Source: an uncultured Kiritimatiellota bacterium
GTDB lineage: Bacteria; Verrucomicrobiota; Kiritimatiellia; RFP12; DVOR01
Assembly (NCBI GenBank): GCA_944389545.1
Contig: CALXMT010000002.1
Span: forward strand, 1 to 64,000
Reading direction: 5' to 3'
DNA length: 64,000 nucleotides
This document shows, piece after piece, positions 26,764 through 34,100 of the stretch. The notes under the pieces are model-generated. The model ran no database searches and was not told the origin of the DNA. It saw only the letters and a list, made by a program, of their open reading frames with translations. Position numbers and translations under genes: made by a program. Each line of letters starts with the position of its first letter. Positions within the stretch are counted from its first letter, which is position 1.

Positions 26764-29118
26764 TCAGAAGCCTTGGACTTCTGGGGTGGAGGGATGGCCG
26801 GTGGCGGCGTCAAGGGCGAAGCGCATGCGCTGCATGAGAGCCAGAAGGTCGGAGGCGGTGCAATTTTCGCCGGCGGCGAGGACGTTGGCGTGTTGGGGGG
26901 CGACGTAAGCGCCGCCGATGCACCACTGCTTGGCGCCGAGGCGATCGAGAATGGCGCCGGCGGGTCCCTCGGGCGGGTTGCGGAAGAGGGAGCCGCAGCA
27001 GCGGAGTCCGGCGAGGTCGGTGCGTTTGGCGGCGAAGGCGGCGCGGCGCTCCTTGACGGTGGCAGGGTCGGTGGGGTCGAGGCGGAAGGTGACGGCGATG
27101 ACGGTGAGGCCGGCCAAGCCTCGGACGGAACGGTAGCCGGCGGTGAAGGCGTGGGCGGGAATGTGGCGGAGCTGGCCGTCGGAAAGGACGCCGCGGACCT
27201 CGATGACGCGTTCCCAGAGGGCGTGGCCGTGGGCGCCGGCGTTCATGCGGGCCCATCCGCCGACGGTGCCGGGGATGCCTTGCATGAATTCGAGGCCGGA
27301 GAGTCCGTCGGCTTCGAGTTTGGCGAGGAGGGCGGGGCCCATGAGGCCGGCACCGGCGGTGACGGTGTTGCCGTCGCGCACGTAGCCTTCGAAGGCGGGG
27401 CCGCGGAGCATGCAGAGCACGCCGCGGAGGCCAAGGTCGGAGAACCAGGAGTCGGAGCCGCCTCCGTGGATGTGGATGGGGATGCCGCGCCGGGCGCAGA
27501 GGGTGTGGAGGGCGGAGAGTGCGGGGATGGAGCGGGGGATGGCCAGGAGGTCGGCCACGCCGCCGGTGCGATAGAGCGTGTGCAACGCGAGGGGCTCATC
27601 CACGCGGAAGTCGACTTCGTCCTTGAGGAGCTCGACAAGGCACTCTTGGGGCGATTGGGGAGCCGGTGCCGCGACGGCGGTGCCGGTGGAGGGTGAAGGC
27701 AGGGCATCACGCAGGGTGTAGCCCAAGCGCTCGACATCGCCGGCGCCGACGGCAAGGAAGAGGTCACCCGGCTCCGCGGTTTTCAGGAGATAGTGGGCGA
27801 TTTCGTCGGCGTTGCGGGCAAGGAGGAGACGGCGGTCGGGATTGTGCGCGCGGATGGCGGCATACAGTTCGTTGCTCTCGCAACCGGCGGAACGGTCTTC
27901 GCTGGCGGCGTAGACGGGCATGAGGATGAGCTCATCCACGTCCTCGAAGGCGGGGACAAATTCGGGAAGGAGCTTTTTGGTGCGGGAGTAGCGGTGCGGC
28001 TGGAAGACCACGCGCATCCGTTTGGGTTTTTGGAGGCGGGCGATGGAGAGCATCGCCTGGATTTCGGTGGGGTGGTGGGCGTAGTCGACGACCACACGGA
28101 TAGGCGCGGTCTGCGGGGTGAGCCATTGGAAACGGCGCTTGGGCAGTTCGGCGCAGGCTTGCGAAAGTGCGTTGGCGAGGGCAGAGGCATTCATGCCCAA
28201 GAGCATGCAGGCGGCCATGGCGCCAAGCGCGTTCGCGATGTTGTGTCGGCCGGGAATGGGGAGGGTGACCTCCGCCAGGTGATTCGATCCATGCAGGAGG
28301 GAGAAGCGGGACTCTTCGGCGGTGCACCGGATGTTCTCGGCGCGGAGCATGGCATCCTGGGAAAAGCCATAGGAAAGGATGGGGCCGTGGTAACGCGCGG
28401 CAACGCGCATGGCCCAAGGGGAGTCGGCGCAGACGGCGACGCCTTCGCGGGTGTTGTCGACAACGGCGGCGAAGCAACGCTCCAACTCTTCGGAGGAGGA
28501 GAAGTGGTCGAGGTGGTCGAGCTCGATGTTGGTGATGAGGGTGACGGCGGGGTGCTCGTAGGCCAGGGTGCCATCGCTCTCGTCCGCCTCGGCAACGGCG
28601 ATTTGGTCGGGCGGGAGTTTCCCCACGAGGTCGCCATGGCGGGGGCCGGCGTTGGTGAGGAGGCGCTGGGTGTAGCCGCCCAAGCACCAGAGGGGTTTCT
28701 GCCCGATGCACTGGAGGAGTCGCGTGGTGAAACAGGCGGAGGTGGTCTTGCCGTGGGTGCCGCAGACGGCGATGGAGCGCAGGCCGCTCACCCAGCCGGC
28801 CAGACATTCGCCGCGCGAGAGGATGGGGATGCCGCCGGCTTTGGCGAGGGCGAGCTCGGGTTCGTCGGGGCGGATGGCGGCGCTGTACACGAGCACGTCG
28901 CACTCGGACAGGTGGGCGGGGTCGTGGCCTTGGCGGATGGTGATGCCGTTGCGGGCGAAGAAGCGGCCGAGGGTGGGCGGCACGTGGAGGTCGCACCCGG
29001 AGACAGTCCAGCCGCGGAGGTGGAGCATCCAGGCGATGCCGGCGGCGCCCACGCCGCAGATGCCCATGATGTGGACGCGGCCCGGGGGAAGGGTGAAGAG
29101 GTTGAGCGGGGTCTCCAT
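26764..29118 (-). CDS. murCB: MurC-MurB fusion (UDP-MurNAc--L-Ala ligase / UDP-MurNAc dehydrogenase)
   Basis: A 784-aa fusion of two consecutive peptidoglycan precursor enzymes. MurC is residues 1 to about 475: GICGVGAAGIAW (UDP binding), ATP loop GTHGKTT (120-126), EADESDGTL, and DYAHHPTEI. A Pro/Ala-rich linker (about 476-493) leads to MurB (about 494-784): the FAD-binding region, GIPGTVGGWARMNAGAHG (614-631), and the catalytic serine motif CGSLFRNP (S710). MurB makes UDP-MurNAc, which MurC then uses, so the order is the reverse of the pathway but allows channelling. AAAGGA precedes the ATG. It follows yicC and a small gene. Confidence 0.94.
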   Translation of the reverse strand: METPLNLFTLPPGRVHIMGICGVGAAGIAWMLHLRGWTVSGCDLHVPPTLGRFFARNGITIRQGHDPAHLSECDVLVYSAAIRPDEPELALAKAGGIPILSRGECLAGWVSGLRSIAVCGTHGKTTSACFTTRLLQCIGQKPLWCLGGYTQRLLTNAGPRHGDLVGKLPPDQIAVAEADESDGTLAYEHPAVTLITNIELDHLDHFSSSEELERCFAAVVDNTREGVAVCADSPWAMRVAARYHGPILSYGFSQDAMLRAENIRCTAEESRFSLLHGSNHLAEVTLPIPGRHNIANALGAMAACMLLGMNASALANALSQACAELPKRRFQWLTPQTAPIRVVVDYAHHPTEIQAMLSIARLQKPKRMRVVFQPHRYSRTKKLLPEFVPAFEDVDELILMPVYAASEDRSAGCESNELYAAIRAHNPDRRLLLARNADEIAHYLLKTAEPGDLFLAVGAGDVERLGYTLRDALPSPSTGTAVAAPAPQSPQECLVELLKDEVDFRVDEPLALHTLYRTGGVADLLAIPRSIPALSALHTLCARRGIPIHIHGGGSDSWFSDLGLRGVLCMLRGPAFEGYVRDGNTVTAGAGLMGPALLAKLEADGLSGLEFMQGIPGTVGGWARMNAGAHGHALWERVIEVRGVLSDGQLRHIPAHAFTAGYRSVRGLAGLTVIAVTFRLDPTDPATVKERRAAFAAKRTDLAGLRCCGSLFRNPPEGPAGAILDRLGAKQWCIGGAYVAPQHANVLAAGENCTASDLLALMQRMRFALDAATGHPSTPEVQGF

Positions 29119-29138
29119 CGTGTCGTCCTTTCGGGGTC

Positions 29139-29450
29139 TTACGGCCCCACCAACAATTCAATCAAGAAGGGCCCATGGCCGGCGGCGCAGACCTCCCGCG
29201 CTCGAGCCAAGGTCGCCTCAAGGGCCTCCGGACGGATGCGCGCCCCGCGGATGCGGTAGCAGGGGGCCAGGTCGACCAGGCAGGGATTGGCGAAGGTGAG
29301 GGGCAGGGGCACGCCGTCGGCGAAACCGTCGTTGCGCACCAGGAGGATGTGGGGTGCGTGGTCGAGCGCCGCGCGGTTCAGCCGCGCGTGAAAGCCCTCG
29401 GCCAAGAGGTCGGCCGGGGTCAGCTCCACCACTGTCACGGGGTCATTCAA
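29139..29450 (-). CDS. Small protein of unknown function between yicC and murC-murB
   Basis: A 103-aa protein. The start is uncertain: TTG 29450, overlapping the yicC stop, or GTG just inside. Residues 35-103 (ILLVRNDGFADG, then LVDLAPCYRIRGARI, ending GPFLIELLV) resemble in rhythm the last part of the thiamine-diphosphate domain of decarboxylases of the sulfopyruvate type, but the fragment is too short to hold that fold, so I would not assign it. Coding potential is supported by its placement with 20 bp or less on both sides in an operon. Confidence 0.5.
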   Translation of the reverse strand: MNDPVTVVELTPADLLAEGFHARLNRAALDHAPHILLVRNDGFADGVPLPLTFANPCLVDLAPCYRIRGARIRPEALEATLARAREVCAAGHGPFLIELLVGP

Positions 29451-30309
29451 GGTTCTGCACCTGTTCGCGGAAGGTTTCCAAAAGGGTCTTGAAGGCGATC
29501 ACCAAGCGGGGAATCTCCGAGCCTGCGCACTTCGAGCCGATGGTGTTGGCCTCGCGGTTCAGCTCTTGGCAGAGGAAGTCGAGGGGACGGCCGCAGGGCT
29601 CCTTGCCTTCCAGCAGACGGTCGGCGTGGGTGAAGTGCGAGGCCAGGCGGGTCAGCTCCTCGGAGATGTCGCACCGGTCGGCGAAGAGGGCCACCTCGCG
29701 CTCCAGAGTGGCGGCGTCCAGCGCGGTGCCGTCCGGGAGGAGCTCGGCGATGCGTTTGCGGAGGGTGTCGCGCCAGAGCGGCGGCAGGGTGGGGGCCAGG
29801 GCGGCGATTTGGGCATGGAGGTCGCGGAGGCCCTGCAGACGCTTATGCAAGTCAGTGGCGATGCGCCCGCCCTCGGCCTCGCGCATTTCGCAAACCTTGT
29901 CGAGTGCGGCTTGGGCGGCCTTCGCCACCGTTTCCCAGACGGCGTCGGTCGGCTCGGGGGGCGGCGTTTCGGTTTCGGCCGCCGCCAACGCGGCGAGGTC
30001 GGAGACCGTGGGTTCGCCCTTGAGTCCCAAACGTTTGGCCGTGTCACAGACCGTCCGGAAACGGGTCTCCAACGCCGCCGCGGCATCCGCGTCGGAAAGG
30101 GGACGCACGTTCACCGAGCACTTCAACGCGCCGCGCACGATCCCCGTGCGGAAGAGTCCCTGCAAACGTGCCTCGAAGCTCAGCCACTCCTTCGGCAGCC
30201 AGAGCGTGGCGTCAAACTGTTTACGGTTGACGGTGGAAAGCTCAACCGTCACGGCGAAGCCCGCGCCCGTGGCCTCGCCCCGTCCAAATCCCGTCATCGA
30301 TTTCACCAT
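29443..30309 (-). CDS. YicC/YloC family endoribonuclease
   Basis: A 288-aa protein that starts with the family signature MVKSMTGFGRGEA and ends with the C-terminal DUF1732 block HFTHADRLLEGKEPCGRPLD, then FLCQELNREANTIGSKC. YicC of E. coli is an RNase involved in small-RNA turnover. Family assignment is very secure; the substrate is not. The ATG at 30309 lies 9 bases after a -10 box and lacks a ribosome-binding site. It is the first gene of a transcript with the small protein and murC-murB. Confidence 0.92.
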   Translation of the reverse strand: MVKSMTGFGRGEATGAGFAVTVELSTVNRKQFDATLWLPKEWLSFEARLQGLFRTGIVRGALKCSVNVRPLSDADAAAALETRFRTVCDTAKRLGLKGEPTVSDLAALAAAETETPPPEPTDAVWETVAKAAQAALDKVCEMREAEGGRIATDLHKRLQGLRDLHAQIAALAPTLPPLWRDTLRKRIAELLPDGTALDAATLEREVALFADRCDISEELTRLASHFTHADRLLEGKEPCGRPLDFLCQELNREANTIGSKCAGSEIPRLVIAFKTLLETFREQVQNLE

Positions 30310-30318
30310 AATGCCCCC

Positions 30319-30327
30319 ATTTTACCA
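30319..30327 (-). promoter_or_regulatory. yicC promoter -10, near-leaderless
   Basis: The minus strand reads TGGTAAAAT, and the start codon follows after 9 bases. Confidence 0.55.
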
Positions 30328-30365
30328 TATTCTCGTTTATGCGCAAACCAGAGCGATAGTTCCCC

Positions 30366-30678
30366 AATACTGTCCGGGGAAAATTGGGACCGCAAAGACG
30401 CGAGGGGAGGCGCGAACCGCTTCGGGCTCCATCGGTCGCTCTGCGGCTTCGCCGCTGACCGCGACCGCCGCCCTCCGTTTCGCGCCTTGCCGTTTTTCCG
30501 GGAACTCCATTTGTCGCCAGCAGGGGCGTTCCGTTCTCCGTTCTCCGGGGCGGCGCAAGCCGCCTCTTTGGCGCGATAGCGTGGGAATCCCAAGGGCGGC
30601 GTGACCAAAGGGAACGACGGAGCCCGCAGGGTTCCCACGCAAGACCGTCTTCGCGGAAAAACTTTCCAGGACAGTATT
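30366..30678. mobile_element. MITE-like element, modules B and C
   Basis: AATACTGTCCGGGGAAAA (30366) and its inverse TTTCCAGGACAGTATT (to 30678) bound a 313-bp element; even the four flanking bases CCCC/GGGG are inverted. It contains module B (to 30488), a CCGTTCTCCG-rich module D (30525-30560) and module C (30570-30660). No coding frame. Confidence 0.75.
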
Positions 30679-30691
30679 GGGGCGTCCACGT

Positions 30692-31330
30692 TTAGTCGTT
30701 GTCTTGCGGGAAGCCGGGCAGGAAGGGCTGCATCTCCGGGGCTTTGGGCGTTTGGGGCTTGGTGGCGGTCTTTTTGGGTTTGGAAGACTTTTTACGTTTG
30801 GAAGGCTTAGGATTGCGACTCTTTTCTTCCATTTTCTTGATTTGCCGCAAAATACCCTCTTGTAAGCGCCCGAAACCCTCTTCTAAAGAAACGCTTTCGT
30901 GGCGGATTGTGTGCTTGTACCTGGCGCGAGGCACCACGCCCAACGAATCGATGAGCGCTTCCAACTCTGCTTCCCCGAAGTGTTTGCGCCAGCGGCAATA
31001 GACCGTCGGGTCGCAGGGGAGTTCCATCTTGTAGTGGGTAGCCCCGGAGAGGAACTGATACATCGGCATCTCACTCCATGCGTGCGGGGCGTCTTCGGGG
31101 AGATGGCCGGTCTTGTAGTTGAAGATGGCAAGGGAGACAGCCAAGCGCGTGGGGAGCGGCGCATCCTTGGGTTGGCCAATCTGGGCGAACCGCTCGGCGA
31201 CCCGGCGCTCCACCAGTTCCCAGTCAACGGCCTGCATCCATGCCAAGTCCTTGCAGTCCGGCGGGATAAGCGCTTCTATGGGGATGCCTTTTTCAGAAGG
31301 CGGGGTGAAGGCTAAATCGATGGAGTTCAT
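30692..31330 (-). CDS. Transposase-derived DUF772 protein without a DDE domain
   Basis: A 212-aa protein. Residues 55-135 match the DUF772 N-terminal domain of IS5/IS1182-type transposases, with MYQFLSGATHYKMELPCDPT followed by VYCRWRKHFGEAELEALIDS. Normally this leads into a DDE catalytic domain of about 250 residues. Here the chain instead runs through a short helix and a lysine-rich tail (SKRKKSSKPKKTATKP) and stops. No transposase continuation lies downstream; the gene is followed directly by a MITE-like element. It may be a truncated remnant or a standalone DNA-binding protein. The start ATG 31330 lacks a clear ribosome-binding site. Confidence 0.7.
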   Translation of the reverse strand: MNSIDLAFTPPSEKGIPIEALIPPDCKDLAWMQAVDWELVERRVAERFAQIGQPKDAPLPTRLAVSLAIFNYKTGHLPEDAPHAWSEMPMYQFLSGATHYKMELPCDPTVYCRWRKHFGEAELEALIDSLGVVPRARYKHTIRHESVSLEEGFGRLQEGILRQIKKMEEKSRNPKPSKRKKSSKPKKTATKPQTPKAPEMQPFLPGFPQDND

Positions 31331-31348
31331 GAGTCTATTTTTGTTGAC

Positions 31349-31705
31349 TCAGGGGCGTGTGCGGGAGAGGCGGACGCCGGCGACGACACCGGGGAGGGCG
31401 TGGGGCTTGCGGAGGGTGACGCGGACGGCGCGGATGCGGGGATCGCAGGCGAAGGCAGCTTCGGCGGCAAGCTGGGCGGCGCGCTCGATCATGCGGCAAC
31501 GGGCGGCGATGAGGGCCGTACGGACGCGTTCGGCAACGGCGACATAGTCGACGGTGTCGGCGAGGGCATCAGTACGCGTGGCGGGGAGTTCATCGCAGGT
31601 GAGCTCGAGGTCGAGGAAGAGTTCTTGGGGGAAGGTCCGCTCATGCGGCAGGTCACCCAGGATGCACTCCAGGCGCAGGCCTTCAAGGAGAATGGTGTCG
31701 TTCAT
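31349..31705 (-). CDS. folB: Dihydroneopterin aldolase
   Basis: A 118-aa enzyme of folate synthesis. It has ILLEGLRLECILGDLPHE at the start, the conserved catalytic Glu/Tyr region VDYVAVAERVRTAL near residue 53, and the C-terminal VRVTLRKPHALPG motif. The length is typical. I prefer ATG 31705; another in-frame ATG at 31717 overlaps the pilD stop (ATGA) but would place the ribosome-binding site too close. Seventh gene in the operon from pncC. Confidence 0.9.
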   Translation of the reverse strand: MNDTILLEGLRLECILGDLPHERTFPQELFLDLELTCDELPATRTDALADTVDYVAVAERVRTALIAARCRMIERAAQLAAEAAFACDPRIRAVRVTLRKPHALPGVVAGVRLSRTRP

Positions 31706-31713
31706 GGGATGAA

Positions 31714-32787
31714 TCATTCCTTCCCGGACTCTTCGGGGAGTTCTTCGAGGTCTTCGTCTTGGGCGGCGCGGCGGATGGCACGGATGCGGTAGATGAGCCA
31801 ACCGCAGGAGAGGAGGAGGAGGGGGAAGAGGGCGCCGAGGAAGGCGGTGCGGTGGGTGAAGGCCCAGGCGTGGGCGGCGAAGAGTCCGTCCACCAGGAGG
31901 TTGCCCCAGAAGAGCCAGAGGAGGGCGGCGGCGCCAAGGGCGGGGCCGAAGGGGATGGCGAAGGGTGCGCCGTCGTCGTCCGCGGCGGTACGGCGGAACT
32001 TGGCGACGGCGATGGCGACAAGGCCCATGGCCAGGCCGATGAAGGCGGCGAACATGAGGATGAAGAGGGCGCCGCGCCATCCGAAGATTGCGCCAAAGAG
32101 CATGAGCCACTTGACGTCGCCAAAGCCGAAGGCGTCCTGCAGGAAGATGCGTTCGCCGAGCCAGGCGATGGCGAAACCCGCACCGAAGCCGGCGGCGGCA
32201 CCGCCCAGGGAGGCGAGGAGCGCGGGCCACCAGGAGGGAGCGTGGTGGAGGATGGGGAAGGCGGCGGAGACGGCCAAGGCGATGAGGGTGCCGCCCAGGG
32301 AGATGCGATCGAGGAGGATGCGGTGGTCGATGTCGATCATGACGTCGACAACGACGGAGGCGACGAAGATCCAGTAGAAGAGGATGAGGGCGGGGACTTG
32401 GCCGGGGATGGCGTTGAGGAGGAGGGCGTGGGGGTTGGCCCACATCTGGAAGACGAGGAGAAAGAGAAGGGCGGTGACGGCCTCGATGACGGGGTAGCGG
32501 ACGGAGATGGGGGCCTTGCAGTTGGCGCAGCGTCCGCGGAGAATCAGCCAGGAGAGGACGGGAATGTTGAGGTACCACGGGATGGTCTTGCCGCAGGAGA
32601 AGCAGTGGGAGCGGGGGCGGCTGACGGATTGCCCGAGGGGAATGCGATAGATGCAGACGTTGAGGAAGCTGCCGATGATGGCGCCGAGGCAGAGCACGAA
32701 GACGAGAGCGAGGCGAACCAGGCTGATGGCGTCCGCCTCTGGCAAGAGACGATACCAGTCGATGAGGGGTGCGAACCACTCACTCAT
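31714..32787 (-). CDS. pilD: Prepilin peptidase / N-methyltransferase (PilD-type)
   Basis: A 357-aa integral membrane aspartic protease that cleaves and N-methylates type IV pilin and type II secretion pseudopilin leaders. The N-terminal methyltransferase part has GSFLNVCIYRIP and a zinc site C62-X2-C65 and C87-X2-C90. The protease part (A24) has D154 in the first aspartate motif and D224 in GFGDVK. About eight transmembrane segments are visible. A charged tail with EDEDLEELPEESG is unusual. Its start overlaps the aroE stop. Pilin genes are not in the window. Confidence 0.93.
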   Translation of the reverse strand: MSEWFAPLIDWYRLLPEADAISLVRLALVFVLCLGAIIGSFLNVCIYRIPLGQSVSRPRSHCFSCGKTIPWYLNIPVLSWLILRGRCANCKAPISVRYPVIEAVTALLFLLVFQMWANPHALLLNAIPGQVPALILFYWIFVASVVVDVMIDIDHRILLDRISLGGTLIALAVSAAFPILHHAPSWWPALLASLGGAAAGFGAGFAIAWLGERIFLQDAFGFGDVKWLMLFGAIFGWRGALFILMFAAFIGLAMGLVAIAVAKFRRTAADDDGAPFAIPFGPALGAAALLWLFWGNLLVDGLFAAHAWAFTHRTAFLGALFPLLLLSCGWLIYRIRAIRRAAQDEDLEELPEESGKE

Positions 32788-33610
32788 GTTGGGCCAACCC
32801 TTCCTCGACGGCGCGGAGCATGGCTGCGCGGTCGGCCTCGATGCCGGTCCAGTAGGTGAAGGAGAGGGCGCCTTGTTCGACGAGCATGCGGACGCCGTTG
32901 GCGCAGGGGATGCCGAGCGTGCAGGCCTCCCTCATGGTGGGGGTGACGGGGTCGCCGGGGGGGATGACGATGTCGTAAAGGCATTGGCCGGGGCGCATCT
33001 CGTCGGCACGGACGGCGGGCTCGGGGAAGATGGCCAGGCCGCTGGGGGAGCACTGGGCGATGAGGTCGGCATCGCGGATTTGGGCGCGGTCGATGACGGC
33101 GGCTTCACGGCCGGAGCCGCGGATTTCCTCGGCGAGGGCCTCGGCGCGGTCGCGGTCGATGTCCAGAAGGCCGACCTGTGCGCCGGCGTGGGCCAGGGTG
33201 ATGGCGACGGCGCGGCCGGCGCCGCCGCAACCGACGACGGCGACGCGGCGCCCCGCGGGGTCAAAGCCGAGGGTGGCCTTGGCGGCGGCGAGGAAGCCGG
33301 GGCCATCGGTGTTGTGGCCGGAGAGCTTGCCGCCCTCCTCAAAACGGACGGTGTTCACGGCGCCGAGGCGCTGGGCCTCGGGCGTGAGGGCGTCCATCAT
33401 GGGGAGGGCGAGCTGCTTGTGGGGGATGGTGAGGTTGACGCCGCTGAAGCCCTCCGCGGAGAGGGCCTTCAGCGCGTCGCCCAACATCTCGGGCGGGACG
33501 TCCAGGCGCGTGTATTCGCCGTCGAAGCCGATGCTTCGGAAACTCGCCATGTGCATGACGGGCGAGAAGCTGTGATTGATGGGATGGCCAAGGACGGCGA
33601 AACGGCGCAT
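32780..33610 (-). CDS. aroE: Shikimate dehydrogenase
   Basis: A 276-aa enzyme that reduces 3-dehydroshikimate with NADPH. The substrate motif is LGHPINHSFSPVMH at the N-terminus, the catalytic Lys lies in NLTIPHKQ, the GHNTDGPGF motif follows, and the cofactor motif is VVGCGGAGRAVA. The length is normal. Start ATG 33610, 3 bases after the ilvH stop and preceded by GGAG. Part of an amino-acid operon. Confidence 0.95.
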   Translation of the reverse strand: MRRFAVLGHPINHSFSPVMHMASFRSIGFDGEYTRLDVPPEMLGDALKALSAEGFSGVNLTIPHKQLALPMMDALTPEAQRLGAVNTVRFEEGGKLSGHNTDGPGFLAAAKATLGFDPAGRRVAVVGCGGAGRAVAITLAHAGAQVGLLDIDRDRAEALAEEIRGSGREAAVIDRAQIRDADLIAQCSPSGLAIFPEPAVRADEMRPGQCLYDIVIPPGDPVTPTMREACTLGIPCANGVRMLVEQGALSFTYWTGIEADRAAMLRAVEEGLAQHE

Positions 33611-33613
33611 GGG

Positions 33614-34090
33614 TCACTCCTGAATCATGGCGACGGAGCCGGAGCGGGAGATGTCGAGCACGTCGAAGGGGTGGACGAGGGTGAGGAACTGCTCCACCTG
33701 CATCTGCGAACCGATCATCTGGATGGTGAGGGCATCGGGCTGGACGCCGACGACCTTGGCGCCGAAGAGCATGGCGACCTCGATGACGGGGGCGCGGCCG
33801 GTGGCGCGGGTGCTCACCTTGAGGAGGATGGCCTCGCGGTCGATGTGCTGCTTGGAGGTCACGTCGTCCACGCGGAAGACGTTGATCTGCTTGGCGAGCT
33901 GGGCGACGACCTGGGCGATGACGGCCTCGGACCCGGGGATGACGATGGTCATCTTGGAGATGGTGGGGTCGTTGGAGGGGCCGACGTTGAGGGTCTCGAT
34001 GTTGTAGCCGCGGCCGGTGATGAGGCCGACGATGCGGGCGAGCACGCCGGGACGGTTCTCGACCAGGACGTTGATGATGTGCTTCTGCAT
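33614..34090 (-). CDS. ilvH: Acetolactate synthase small (regulatory) subunit
   Basis: A 158-aa protein with an N-terminal ACT domain (HIINVLVENRPGVLARIVGL, then GRGYNIETLNVGPSNDP) that binds valine for feedback control, and the C-terminal ALS_ss_C part. Length and motifs match the IlvH type. It directly follows ilvB with 10 bases between. Confidence 0.95.
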   Translation of the reverse strand: MQKHIINVLVENRPGVLARIVGLITGRGYNIETLNVGPSNDPTISKMTIVIPGSEAVIAQVVAQLAKQINVFRVDDVTSKQHIDREAILLKVSTRATGRAPVIEVAMLFGAKVVGVQPDALTIQMIGSQMQVEQFLTLVHPFDVLDISRSGSVAMIQE

Positions 34091-34100
34091 GGCGGGCTCC

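Noticed and set aside
31718-32779. An N-terminal extension of folB of about 350 residues
   Set aside because: It reads pilD in a wrong frame, with Arg/His/Pro-rich sequence; folB is complete from 31705.
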